From Chiridota heheva (lineage: Eukaryota > Echinodermata > Holothuroidea > Apodida > Chiridotidae), in assembly GCA_020152595.1 (NCBI GenBank), contig JAIGNY010002171.1:3914001-3978000 (forward strand): a DNA stretch of 64,000 nucleotides, read 5' to 3'. The notes beneath the pieces are model-generated. The model did not search any database and was not told where the DNA came from. It saw only the letters and a program-made list of their open reading frames with translations. Position 1 is the stretch's first letter. Every line of letters begins with the position of its first letter. This document shows positions 1 through 13,960 of this stretch, piece after piece. Both the position numbers and the translations under genes were made by a program.

Positions 1-644
1 AGTTCTTGAGGTATCGTGTTTACAAGCTCTTTTCAACAAAATCGTGTTAAGCCCCACCCATTATGCATATTAATGAAATTCAACATTTTTGTACCATAAA
101 CATATAGACACTAGCTGACAACATAAGTACACTAAATATGAAACAAAACGGACATGTGGATATTTAAATTAAATATTTTAGCAATAAGCCCCGCCTACTC
201 ATTGATATGCACGCCGTGAACACCAAAAACAATAGAGCACATCTACGGGCCATAAGCTATCTGTGTACCCCCATGACATTTTTAACATACGTACAATTCA
301 TGACTGTGCAGACAGCATACAAACTGTGCCTAATACATTTAATTCAAATTCATTTAATAAATTACATTGAAAGTGATCAAAATGCACTTTCCATTTTAAA
401 TGTTGATTGGGAGTAAGGTTCAGATCCATTAACTCTTGGTTACAATCAGCTGAAGCAGAATTGAGGCAGAGCTCAGATTATGGAGAGGTCTGCCGATTCA
501 TACTCATGCTTTTATAATGTGCATGTTATGCTTTTTTTTTTTTTTCCATAGTAGTTATTTAGCTCATGTATGAGATATTCATCAGTCAGTTGTTGTTTCT
601 GGGTCAAGTCTAACAAACGTTTGGTTGCAGCAAAGGCAGCAGAA
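1..644. other. no gene recognised
   Basis: AT-rich non-coding DNA. The next (C-terminal, membrane-anchor) exon of the minus-strand RNF144-like gene should lie at or below this end. I looked for a hydrophobic exon with an acceptor on the minus strand between 1 and 1362 and found none, so it is probably outside the window. A T-run lies near 532-545. Confidence 0.5.
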
Positions 645-890
645 TAACTAGGGTCCTGGGGGCCTAACTAGGGTCATGGGGGTCTAACTAGGGTCCTGGG
701 GGCATAATTAGGGTCCTGGGGGTCCTAACTAGGGTCCTGGGGGTCTAACTAGGGTCATGGGGCCTAAGTAGAGTCCCAGGGGCCACCTGGGGGCCTAAGT
801 AGAGTCCCAGGGGCCTAACTAGGGTCCCAGGGACCTACCTAGGGTCCTGGGGGCCTAACTAGGGTCCTGGGGGCCTAACTAGGGTCCTGG
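645..890. repeat. minisatellite, about 20-22 bp unit (taactagggtcctgggggcc)
   Basis: Roughly eleven imperfect copies of a G/C-rich unit around 'ctagggtcctgggggc' with substitutions such as cctggg/catggg/cccagg. It lies in non-coding DNA between the last visible ligase exon and the window edge. No open protein is implied. Confidence 0.9.
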
Positions 891-1362
891 AAAATTTGCC
901 ACCCAGAGCCACTCAATTTTTGCTTAGGACTGGGGATTATCCACCCTCTCCACTTTATTGTTGCAGCACTAAGCAGAGAGTTGAAAATAGAATGTATATA
1001 CCTCACAGAACACATTCTAATTTATTCCCCTAACAGCACTAAATTAACAAATTATTCTTGATACTTACCCTCCATGGCCGTTAATATCCTTTAACCCCCT
1101 TAACCTTGATATAATTTGCCTACATCAAAGAGCAGTATTTTCTTTCAAGTTAATTCAAGCACAAAATTGCTAATAATGTTGTTTTTGCTTTATAGACATT
1201 CATCATGAATTTATAATTCCACAGATCTAAGGTACTTCAGTTGGTTAATTTTGAGAAAAATAGGAGGGTGATGGATATGGGATATATTACAAATACTGTA
1301 TACCCTAATCGTCAGTAGGTCACTCTATACTTTGAGACACAAGTTTAATCTTCTTTGCTTAC
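891..1362. other. intronic sequence, nothing recognised
   Basis: The stretch between the minisatellite and the splice donor of the 1363-1452 exon, read as intron on the minus strand. No conserved coding frame or repeat was identified. Confidence 0.5.
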
Positions 1363-1452
1363 CTGAGTTCTGTGCCAAATCACGGATGCTCTGGAATGTC
1401 CAAGCTTATTCTTACAAGGACCTTTGTCATAATGCCTCAGCAAGAAATCATC
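1363..1452 (-). CDS. RNF144-like RBR E3 ubiquitin ligase, exon after RING2
   Basis: The minus strand encodes exactly 30 codons, including [13 protein letters not shown] followed by [16 protein letters not shown]. This closely resembles the segment after RING2 in RNF144A/RNF144B, where the human proteins read similarly up to the C-terminal membrane segment. The exon is bounded by a pyrimidine-rich acceptor (ttcttctctgttaag before GAT) and a donor (CAG then gtaagc). It starts and ends in phase 0 and so joins the RING2 exon, which ends on a complete GAT codon. In the family this part lies between the catalytic RING2 and the tail anchor to intracellular membranes. The following exon with the hydrophobic segment is not visible. 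Gene-family identity is near certain; A versus B paralogue is not decided. Confidence 0.93.
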
Positions 1453-1530
1453 CTTAACAGAGAAGAAAAGAGGGAGAATTCAATTAATCTTTGAACAAAT
1501 AATTATCTTGCTTACAAGTTTCCATGAAAA

Positions 1531-2105
1531 TTTGGGATAATATGGCTAATCTCTTGGGATAAAATGGCTAATCTCTTGGGATAAAATGGCTAATCTCTTT
1601 GGATAAAATGGCCAATCTCTTGGGATGAAATAGCTAATCTCTTGGGATAAAATGCCTAATCTCTTGGAATAAAATGGCTAATCTCTTGGGATAAAATGGC
1701 TAATCTCTTGGGATAAAATGGCTAATCTCTTGGGATAAAATGGCCAATCTCTTGGGATGAAATAGCTAATCTCTTGGGATAAAATGCCTAATCTCTTGGA
1801 ATAAAATGGCTAATCTCTTGGGATAAAATGCCTAATCTCTTGGAATAAAATGGCTAATCTCTTGGGATAAAATGGCTAATCTCTTGGGATACAATACCTA
1901 ATCTCTTGAGATAAAATGGCTAATCTCTTGAGATAAAATGGCTAATCTCTTGGGATAAAATAGCTAATCTCTTGGGATAAAATAGCTAATCTCTTGGGAT
2001 AAAATGCCCAATTTCTTGGGCTAAAATGCGTAATCTCTTGGGCTAAAATGCCTAGTCTCTTGAGATAAAATGCATAATCTCTTGGGATAAAAAACCTAAT
2101 CTCTT
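1531..2105. repeat. 22-bp minisatellite with a 132-bp higher-order period
   Basis: About 26 copies of a unit like tctcttgggataaaatggc+taa. Variant units (aatggcc, gatgaaatagc, aaatgcc, ggaataaa) recur in the same order about 132 bp apart, for example at 1608 and 1740. This shows that blocks of six units were duplicated. It lies inside the RNF144-like intron. Confidence 0.95.
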
Positions 2106-2237
2106 CCAACATCTTAAGATCTTGATACATGCACCTCAAAAACCTGACTCACAACATTTGAAATGCTTTTAGTAGCTGTTTCGGTTAAGTTTCTTTACTT
2201 CATACAAACTTTAAAATTTGTGGTTGAATTTATACTT

Positions 2238-2584
2238 TAACCCTCACTCTACCAGCACTTTTTTTGAAAATGCACTCGGGAGGTGAAGCCAAAGATGGGG
2301 CACCCAAAATGGCGATAATATCACGGTGTTGTAGAGTAAGGGTTAAGCACAGGCCGATTATTCAAGGGTCCTCTGTCTTCCAAGCAGCAGAGTCGGGCCC
2401 ATTCCGCTTCAGTGACCCGCCCACCAGGATCATGCTGCATATATTTTCGAGTTGGCGCACTTGTTGCAGGCTGATTAAGCCTTGCTCTACCAGCACTTTT
2501 TTGGAAATGGGCTCAAGAGGCAGAGCCAAAGTTGGGGCAACCAAAATGGCGATAAAAATGGCCGCGTGGTAGAGTAAGGGTTAA
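2238..2584. mobile_element. composite MITE: two short inverted-repeat elements flanking a spacer (copy 1)
   Basis: Two palindromic elements of about 108 bp (2238-2345 and 2475-2584) each begin near 'ctctaccagcactttttt' and end near 'gtggtagagtaagggtta'. Their ends are therefore inverted repeats of taaccct-actctacca. They flank a 129-bp spacer. The whole 347-bp arrangement recurs at 10725-11070 with the same order and spacing. No transposase is present, so this is a non-autonomous unit. Superfamily is not assigned. Confidence 0.85.
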
Positions 2585-3339
2585 GGCAATTGTAGGTTGC
2601 ACTCTTCAACAAGTGACGAATATATCACTGGCAGTATGCAATCTTTGAGATCAAAACTGATCATCTTTGACAACAGCATACAAACATTTCTTGGATGTCT
2701 CCTAATGCATGAATACAATGCATGAATGATCAATCATGCATGTAAATTGAATGCATAAAACTTGCCATCTATCTTGATAAATTAGTAAACATGAAATTCC
2801 AAATCTACAATCACAGACCCAAATAGTATGGAAGCATGAAAAGGCTTCATCTAAGGTACTGTGTTCTTTCTGTTGTGCCATAATGACAGTTCTTACATTG
2901 GATGTAATAATCTCAAATTTGAGCAAAGATGTACAGGTGGTGGGGATTAAACCTTGTACTGTTTCCAGGCATAATGCTGATTATCGTTCAAGTATTCTTT
3001 GCCCTTTCAGGCAGTATAATTATTATCAAAGGTGACAGATAATTTCTGCAGGCAGAGATCTCTTTTATCTCTGTCATGACATGTGTCCCTCAAGGTAAGT
3101 GGTTAGTAGTTGACCTGGCTTCAACTCAATCCAAACTTAAACTGAAAGTTTTTAATCTACAATTACCATATTTAGACCTGGTGAAACAACACCAGACAGC
3201 AGAGGAGACCCTTGATGAATTCACCATAAAATGACATCGAATTTCCTCAAATAAAAGTTGTACTTGATTGGATGGGAATAAATGTTTCATTCTCAAAAGA
3301 CTTCTTGAATATACTTCTTTCAACAAAAGTTAAAGCCAT

Positions 3340-3602
3340 CTAAGCCATTAGGCCAATAGGGCTGATGCATATCCTGTTTCTATGGTGCAAGCAGATGAGA
3401 GCACAATATTCCCCCTGGAAAGGATGCCAGTCCATCGCAGGGTAACTCCCTAGCAATGCTGGTACTCATTCAACAGCTGAGTGGACTGGAGCAAGTAAAG
3501 GTCTTGCTCAAGAACACAATGCAGCACTCATAGTGGGAATTGAACCCAGTACCTACTGCAAACCAGCAAGACTCCTTAACCACTGAGCCACCACACCTCA
3601 AC
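3340..3602 (-). mobile_element. tRNA-derived SINE with conserved core and tail
   Basis: Read on the minus strand, it starts with a box A-like 'tggctcagtggttaagg' and a box B-like 'gggttcaattccc'. A core with 'ttgagcaagacctttac' follows, then a tail with 'ctgcgatggactggcatcc'. This architecture (tRNA head, conserved core, tail) is typical of animal SINEs, and the last motif is one I recognise from widespread metazoan SINEs. The exact family (Deu/Meta-type or other) is not decided. It sits in the intron on the same strand as the gene. Confidence 0.85.
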
Positions 3603-4465
3603 TTTCAACAAAAATCATCAGCTTTATAAAAGCTGGAAAGCAAAAATTAAATTGACTTCACATTCTATCAAAACACATTTTCTTTTTCATCTTCTTTCAA
3701 TTCTCCATTCTCAAGAATCATAAAAGTTTCTGAGTTATTCTTGACAACATATGGAACATCGTGATCAATGCCTTTTAAAAAATTCAACGGAAATTGTATG
3801 TTTCTGAAATTGAATTGCCAAGTTCTCTGAAATGAAAATGCACATTTTGCATTAAAACAGGCAGAGTAGTATACCAAGAGACCCAAATTGTTTATTCTGA
3901 TATATACACCAACACTTCCCCCAGCTCTTTAACTTTAGGATCACTTTCCATAAATCAAATGATGCAGTGGCTAGTCTTTTGGGAAATAACTTTTAAGTTG
4001 CTCCCAAGTTTTTATTAACTTTAAAACATGCTCCTATGAAAATGGAAACAATCGTGGAAAGGCAATTTGTCAAATAAAATACTTTTTATCGAATAAGAGT
4101 TATTACAATGACTTACTTCTCGGAAAAAGTACATGTACATCTTAACCAAATAAATCGCTCGAGAGGATATATGAAAGAAGTGAATTATATGGATTACGTG
4201 CCTTAATGCTACCAAATGTTCAGTAGTTCAATTATAAAATGACAAACAAAAATAAATGGCAGGTTTTGCAGTTTGAAAGCTTACTTGCATTAAAGGATTA
4301 GAATTCTTATACTGGGATTTTTAAAGGTTCAGTTTTAAGCAGTTCTGATAAATGCTATTATTCTCAATTACAAACATTACCTGTTTGATAATGTTATTCC
4401 ATACAAGTGTTTATATGCAGATCAATACTATTAATATCAGGCGTAATTGATCATATATCTGACAA

Positions 4466-5192
4466 CACTGTACATGTATCACATTGTAATCACTGTATGT
4501 GTATCACATTGTAACCACTGTACGTGTATCACATTGTAATCACTGTACGTGTATCACATTGTAGTCACTTTACGTGTATCACACTGTAATCACGTGTATC
4601 ACATTGTAACCACTGTACGTGTATCACATTGTTATCACTGTATGTGTATCACATTGTAACCACTGTACGTGTATCACATTGTAATCACTGTACGTGTATC
4701 ACATTGTAGTCACTTTACGTGTATCACACTGTAATCATGTGTATCACATTGTAACCACTGTACGTGTATCACATTGTAATCACTGTATGTGTATCACATT
4801 GTAACCACTGTACGTGTATCACATTGTAATCACTGTGCGTGGATCACATTGTAGTCATTTTACGTGTATCACACTGTAATCACGTGTATCACACTGTAAT
4901 CACGTGTATCACACTGTAATCACGTGTATCACACTGTAATCACGTGTATCACACTGTAATCACGTGTATCACATTGTAGCCACTGTACGTGTATCACATT
5001 GAAATCACTGTATGTGTATCACATTGTAACCACTGTACGTGTATCACATTGTAATCATTGTACGTGTATCACATTGTAATCATTGTACGTGTATCACATT
5101 GTAATCACTGTACATGTATCATATTGTAATCACTTTACATGTATCACATTGTAATCACTGTATCTGTATGACCTCATAATCAATGCACGTTT
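4466..5192. repeat. 25-bp minisatellite (gtatcacattgtaatcactgtacgt) with shortened 20-bp units
   Basis: About 28 copies. Between about 4866 and 4975 the unit shrinks to about 20 bp (tgtatcacactgtaatcacg), and five such units run in a row. Each short unit creates the palindrome cacgtg. It lies close to the RING2 exon, within the 3.9 kb intron. Confidence 0.95.
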
Positions 5193-5362
5193 ATTACATG
5201 ACACAATGGTTCTCTATAATCTGATCAAACCATATCAATCTTGTGTTATATGCCTCTTTGGGTAGCCGACCGAGAGTAATTCCACAAAGTCTTTTAGAAA
5301 GACAGGTAATAAGAGCAAGAATCAAATATTTCTCACTGTTTGCACAAAACTAAGACACTCAC

Positions 5363-5507
5363 ATCTAGGTTGGCCAGACAGTACCAGCAAAAGACGTGTT
5401 TACACCTCTTACACATCATCTGGGCACAGCCAGCATCCCTCTCTATCGGTATGTGACACATCGGGCAGCGTTTAATGAAAGCATCTTCAGGTGGTTCAAA
5501 GGGAACT
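5363..5507 (-). CDS. RNF144-like RBR E3 ubiquitin ligase, RING2 (Rcat) exon
   Basis: The minus strand encodes 48 codons plus one leading base. The frame contains IKR, then [19 protein letters not shown], then CKHVFCWYC and the end of the domain, ANLD. The zinc-ligand pattern and the Cys after 'DAG' match the RING2 domain of RNF144-type RBR ligases. By family analogy that Cys accepts ubiquitin as a thioester before transfer to substrate. The acceptor is a strong pyrimidine tract ending ccccccag; the donor is GAT then gtgagtg. The leading single base completes the Ser codon begun by 'TC' at the end of the 42703-42824 exon, so phases agree. All zinc ligands expected in the exon are present, suggesting a working gene. 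Confidence 0.96.
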
Positions 5508-6123
5508 CTGGGGGGAAAAAATAAGAAAAATCTTAATAACCTATTAGTAAGTCAAATGCTTTATAAATGAATGTGGTAAAATAAGCAGTGCATTCTGGTG
5601 TCCTAGCACTGGTCAGCGGTGGTTCACAATATTGGCAAAGTTGACAAAATTGTACATGTGAGAATTTTTATGTTAATTTATATTCACCTGTTTCCCATAC
5701 AGTACCTCACCTTTAGATAGTGTGCGAAGAAGAATTTAGGAAGAGGGAGCAAAGCTCTTGTCCCCTACATCTTAAATGTCGGTTTGAAAGCCCCTTTATA
5801 GAGGACAAGCTATTATAGAAACAAATTAGTGAACAACTTGATCTTAGTCAATTATGATTGTTAAGTGTGTGGAGAAGCTAGCTAATTGCAGTGTGAATTG
5901 CAATGTCATGATTGCAGATCCAAGATAATTCTTTTATGTATTTCTATGAAATTAAAATTGATTTTGCTTTTATTTAGAAACATTGGCAGATTGGCCAAAC
6001 CATGTTATTCCACATATCAATAATTAAATAAAACAGGTTCCAAATAATTGAGAAAATGGCATTTAAAAAAAAAGAAATACATATCAGCAATTTAGTTGAT
6101 ATTGTATAGACCTTTAACAGATC

Positions 6124-7132
6124 TGGAGCAAGCCATATTACCCATGGTCTCAAGCTCCAGCCATATTATCCATGGTCTCAAGCTCCAGCCATATTATCCA
6201 TGGTCTCAAGCTCCAGCCATATCATCCATGGTCTCAAGCTCCAGCCATATTATCCATGGTCTCAAGCTCCAGCCATATTATCCATGATTGTCTCAAGCCC
6301 AAGCCATATTATCCATGATTGTCTCAAGCTCCAGCCATATTATCAATAATTGTCTCAAGCTCCAGCCATATTATCCATGGTCTCAAGCTCCAGCCATATT
6401 ATCCATGATGGTCTCAAGCTCCAGCCATATTATCCTTGATGGTCTCAAGCTCCAGCATATTATTCTTGATGGTCTCAAGCTCCAGCCATATTATCCATGG
6501 TCTTAAGCTATAGCCATATCATCCATGATTGTCTCAAGCTCCAGCCATATTATCCATGATGGTCTCAAGCTCCAGCCATATTATCCATGGTCTCAAGCTC
6601 CAGCCATATTATCCATGATGGTCTCAAGCTCCAGCCATATTATCCTTGATGGTCTCAAGCTCCAGCCATATCATCCATGGTCTCAAGCTCCAGCCATATT
6701 ATCCATGATTGTCTCAAGCGCCAGCAATATTATCCATGATTGTCTATAGCTCCAGCCATATTATCCATAGCTCCAGCCATATTATCCATGATTGTCTCAA
6801 GTTCCAGCCATATTATCCATGATTGTCTCAAGCTCCAGCCATACTATCCATGGTCTCAAGCTCCAGCCATATTATCCATGATTGTCTCAAGCTCCAGCCA
6901 TATTATCCATAGCTATAGCCATATTATCCATAGCTCCAGCCATATTATCCATGGTCTCAAGCTCCAGCCATATCATCCATGGTCTCAAGCTCCAGCCATA
7001 TTATCCATGATTGTCTCAAGCTCCAGCCACATTATCCATGATTGTCTATAGCTCCAGCCATATTATCCATAGCTCCAGCCATATTACCCATTGTCTCAAG
7101 CTCCAGCCATATTATCCATGCTCTCAAGCTCA
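6124..7132. repeat. 28/31-bp minisatellite (catggtctcaagctccagcc unit)
   Basis: About 34 units of 'catggtctcaagctccagcc atattatc', with a 3-bp-longer variant (catgattgtctc or catgatggtctc) interspersed. Because units of 28 and 31 bp mix, short open frames appear and break up. These are repeat artefacts, not genes. Confidence 0.95.
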
Positions 7133-7293
7133 AGCATTTCTCAGTTAATATAACATACTCAAAATCTACTTCAAGAAACCTACTTTGAATCTCTGTTAAT
7201 CTCAAATAAATATGACAATGTCAAACAATGCAACACCATTTTAGATTACTCAAAGTAACTCCTTCAATGGATCCATATCTGTGCTTTTCTGTT

Positions 7294-7562
7294 AAAGGAA
7301 GGTGTCGTCCTATAAATGCATTCAGAAGCAAACACCTCCATGCTGATAACGTCAATTCTGGTTTTCAATTTTCCTTATTGACTGCGAGAAATCTGGGATT
7401 ATCGATAAAAAATGTAGGCCCCTATGTTCGGTCCTTTAGATGTGTGATTAATTTCATCACAGAATTCTCGAGATCAAAGGGGAAATTGACAACCGGAAGT
7501 GACATTACTAGCACGGTGTCATTCGCTTCTGGATGTATTTATGGGACAAGACCTTTCCTTTC
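7294..7562. mobile_element. fold-back (hairpin) element, about 270 bp
   Basis: The left arm (7294 on, aaaggaaggtgtcgtcc...) and the reverse complement of the right arm (ending 7562, gaaaggaaaggtcttgtcc...) align over about 80 bp at roughly three-quarters identity. The arms surround a central part that is also weakly palindromic. This is the structure of a fold-back MITE. A 125-codon open frame crosses it on the plus strand, but the palindromic structure explains the sequence better than coding does. Confidence 0.75.
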
Positions 7563-10724
<3,162 letters not shown>

Positions 10725-11070
10725 TTACCTTATTCTACCAGAACTTTTTTGAAAATGCACTTGAGAGGCGGGGTCAAAATGGGTGCTAAAACGGTGTTTA
10801 TATCGTTGCGTGGTAGAGTAAGGGTTAAGCACAGGCTGATTATTGAAGGGTCCTGTCTTCCAAGAAGCAAAGTCGAGCTCGTTCTGCTTCAGTGAACCAA
10901 CGTTCTGCCCACTGGGACCATGCTGCATATATCTTTGAGTTGGCACACCTGTCGCGGGTTGATAAGCCCTTACTCTACCAGCATTTTTTTTAAACGTGCT
11001 TGGGAGGCTGGGTCAAATATGGAGCACTCAAAACGGCGATAATATCGCCGCGTGGCAGAGTAAGGGCTTA
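10725..11070. mobile_element. composite MITE: two inverted-repeat elements flanking a spacer (copy 2)
   Basis: Second copy of the unit at 2238-2584. An element starts 'ttattctaccag' and ends 'gtggtagagtaagggtta' (10725-10827). A spacer with 'caggctgattattgaagg' follows, then a second element at 10963-11070 ending 'ggcagagtaagggctta'. Order, spacing and total length (346 versus 347 bp) agree with copy 1, so the composite was copied as a whole. Confidence 0.85.
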
Positions 11071-11489
11071 GCAACTCCAAGTACTCTCCATGTTCTAATA
11101 TTAAACTTACATGTTATCAAAGTGATTTGATATCCCTCACAAAATGTATATTATTATCATTGCATTCCCCTATGTCTGATTCACCTGGGCAAGACTGTAA
11201 AATCATGCACTCCATTTAACCTTCACTTTTGCACAGAAAGTAATTTTATTTTTTCACCCTTGCTATACCATCCTTTGATACATTTTTAGGAAAATTATAT
11301 CATTATCTTTAATGAGAGTCAGTTTTCTACAGAAAGTCTTAAAATTGCAACTGCCTGTTTTCATTAACATGGTCAAAACAAACTTCAAATTCCATATTCC
11401 AAGCCGTTCCAGTTCAAACAATAGGTTGGGTGTTTGCAGACAATAATCACACACGATGATGGAAAGACAGTTACAGTAATGCTTGAGAG

Positions 11490-11552
11490 CTGATAACTTG
11501 TTGAGTGAGGTGTTTTGTGATGATGGATGAGCTGATGAGTTGATGACTTGTT
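11490..11552. repeat. orphan left end of the 42-bp minisatellite
   Basis: One to two units of the same repeat that forms the large array from 14641 (ttgttgagtgaggtgttttg). They are cut off from the main array by the inserted element at 11553-14629. The last 11 bases, gatgacttgtt, are repeated on the other side of the insert (14630-14640, gatgacgtgtt). Confidence 0.85.
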
Positions 11553-12189
11553 CAGTGGCATCGCCAGAGATTTTCGTTTGGGGAGGGGGTCACAGCAGTT
11601 CAGGGGAGAAAATGGGGAGGGGCAATATAAAAGTGTGGCCCTGTGCACATGAAGTGTGCGTGTACCGGCTTGGGGTCCAGGGGTTGCTTAAAGGCCACTG
11701 GTGTGGTCCAGGGGTGAAGCCCTGGAAGGGGGGGCAAAGCCCCTAAAAGCTCTGCAGATTTCTTGTTTTTGATGCCCCAAAATGACTTAAAATCAAACAC
11801 AAAATTTCCAAAATTAATTTAAAGAAAGGAAGAAAATTTCAGATTTAAACACTAAATTAATTCAGAAAATATTTTGGTTACCATTTCTAATCAGGCAGAA
11901 AGGCCATTTCCCTCAAAATTGAGATAAATTGCACCCCCAAAAAATAAACTAGGTCCAGAGTAAGCTTGGGTGATATATAGATGTTTCGATATATATATTT
12001 TGATATTGACCCATATCGATATGGCCGATATTGAGTTAAAGGGTCATATCGATATTGTTTTCATTGATAATACACTGACAATACATGAAGTATTAAAAAA
12101 AAAGCTAAACATAGTTATCAAACATCCAAGTATTTTCAATCAAACAGCCACAAAAAGTTAATAAATTTTATTTATATCAAAGTTTTAGG

Positions 12190-13062
12190 CAGTCAGTTAT
12201 GATAAAACTTTATTCTCTCTCTCTAGGTGTCAAGTCTGGAACAGACATTGGCGATCATGGCCCTCCAGTCACTTCTGTTTAGAGCTAAATGCATAAACTT
12301 ATTGTTACTTAGGATGTTGTTGGTTGCCCATTCGTTTAAGCTTTGGACATATTTAACTCACTGTCTTCCTCTGCTCCTTTTGCCCTCAATTTGTCCATAT
12401 ACTGCAAGCTGTTCCAATCCACCCTCCCAATAGACATGCCCAAAAAAATCTATCTGTCTCCTTCTGATGGCATTGAGTGTCTGAAGCTATCAGGACATCA
12501 TTTGTTTTCCTTTCTGTCCAAGATATTTTCAACATTCTCCTAATGAACCACATTTTCATAGCTTCTAATCTTTTTTTGGTGTCACTGGTAATTGTCAATC
12601 TTCCACAGCCATAGAGAAGAGTAGACCATACATATGCCTTCAAGACAGAGACTTTCGTGTCCAATCCAATATTTCTATTCTTCAGAATTGGATTCATTTT
12701 TGTAAACGTGTCTTTGGCAATTGCAATGCGTTTTCTAACTTCATTCTCTGTTTTCTTAACATTCAGAGACAGCCCTCTCTTTTCACTTTCCTCTACAACT
12801 TGATCCAAAAGTGACTGCAGTTTTTCTTCTGACTCTGCTGTAAGTACTGTGTCATCTGCATAGCGTAGGTTATTCATATTATAGCCTCCAACTTTCAGCC
12901 CCTCAATACTGTCGATGTTACAAAGTATTATTTCACTGTAAATGTTAAAAAGATCTGGTGACAAAACACACCCCTGCCTGACTCCTCTTCGGATTACCTT
13001 AAATTTACTGTAATCTCCTTTAAGTCTTATTGCTGCTTCCTGGTCCCAGAATAGGTTTCTTT
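12190..13062 (-). pseudogene. truncated non-LTR retrotransposon: reverse transcriptase C-terminal half
   Basis: On the minus strand the frame contains RRGVRQGCVLSPDLFNIYSE at about 13005-12946, YADDT in the catalytic motif (about 12875-12860), and the thumb-like part with 'LLYGCG' and 'RRMLKISW'. About 35-40 residues are missing after 'LNVKKTE', where family members continue. A frameshift falls near 12440: the reading frame passes from 'KETDRFF' into a different frame containing FFGHVYWEGG. The tail includes a 'DWRAMIANV' motif and a stop near 12230, followed by a short 3' end. The 5' part is lost at about 13062. It is a dead 5'-truncated LINE of the type with an endonuclease-RT polyprotein; clade not fixed. 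Confidence 0.9.
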
Positions 13063-13960
13063 GAAAACTTTATTAAAACAACAATATTGTGATAACAATT
13101 AACCCAAAATACTTCCACCAACAAAAAAACAACTTGACTCATGGAGTACAGAGGCATTGCGCAATACTTTAACTTTATACTTGATGGTTTATGATGTTCA
13201 GACAACAAAAATCATAAGATGTTGAATCCTTAAACATTGTGGTAAGTTTCCTCAAAATGAATACTGAATCTGAATTTTCTTATCAAACAGTCATTAATTG
13301 ACAAACCACTGACAAAACTTTGAGGTTTTTCTCATTATTTTCTTCATACAGAAAATCTAAAAGGGACAGGACTGGTCTTGCTAGATCGATCAGATACTGT
13401 ACACTGTATAGTGCAGTTAACTACACACAGTATCACTATACAGTACTTTACTAACGTTATGTACACACATCTACTACTGTTTCTTCTGAGTGACAACACT
13501 AGTGCGATGATTCAGTGAAGCAGACTAGAAATTGGATATCATGTGTTATATATGGACTTCTAAATGTCTAGAAGTCCACAAAATGCTACCAAAATAATGC
13601 CTTTTCAGTAGAACAATCATGAGAAGTGAGATATGATATTTAAAGAAGAATTAGAGCCAATTTTTATAAGGCATACAGTGTTGGCCTAGTACCAGTTCCA
13701 CAACATTTGTTTTTTAATTTTTTTAATAGCTGAAGCCTAAACTTTTTTAATGTTTCTGTGCTTGATCTTTTGAGATAAAACCAGGTAAAGAACATTTTTA
13801 AGCATAGTGGGTGTTTATTTGAGATTTATGTTTATATTTTGCAGTAAATTCTGTTAATTTGTACAAAAAGTTTTACTTTTGACTTTTTTTGAGCAGAGAT
13901 GAGATTACCTTGCACAGAACAGTACATACTACTTACATATGACATCATATAATTTGCATA
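13063..13960. other. remainder of the hAT-like element interior, nothing recognised
   Basis: AT-rich sequence between the LINE fragment and the right terminus of the element. It includes a short partly palindromic stretch near 13385-13475 around 'actgtatagtgcagt' and 'actatacagt'. No coding frame was recognised. Confidence 0.4.

Larger units (their letters stand above)
1453..5362 (-). other. intron of the RNF144-like gene (3.9 kb)
   Basis: Bounded on the minus strand by GT (5362-5361) and AG (1454-1453). It contains two minisatellites, a composite MITE and a SINE, listed separately. The remaining stretches (2585-3339, 3603-4465 and 5193-5362) show no recognisable gene or element. The open frame at 3668-3886 on the minus strand has no splice context or family resemblance I can name. 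Confidence 0.85.

Noticed and set aside
2264-2572. 102-codon plus-strand frame and the 60-codon minus-strand frame over it
   Set aside because: Both lie entirely within the composite MITE, and the second copy of the unit does not keep the frames.
3668-3886. 72-codon minus-strand frame between SINE and minisatellite
   Set aside because: No splice sites, family or conservation evidence; length expected by chance in AT-rich DNA.
6096-7051. Chain of plus-strand open frames of 63-103 codons
   Set aside because: Frames of the 28/31-bp minisatellite; they change phase whenever the unit length changes.
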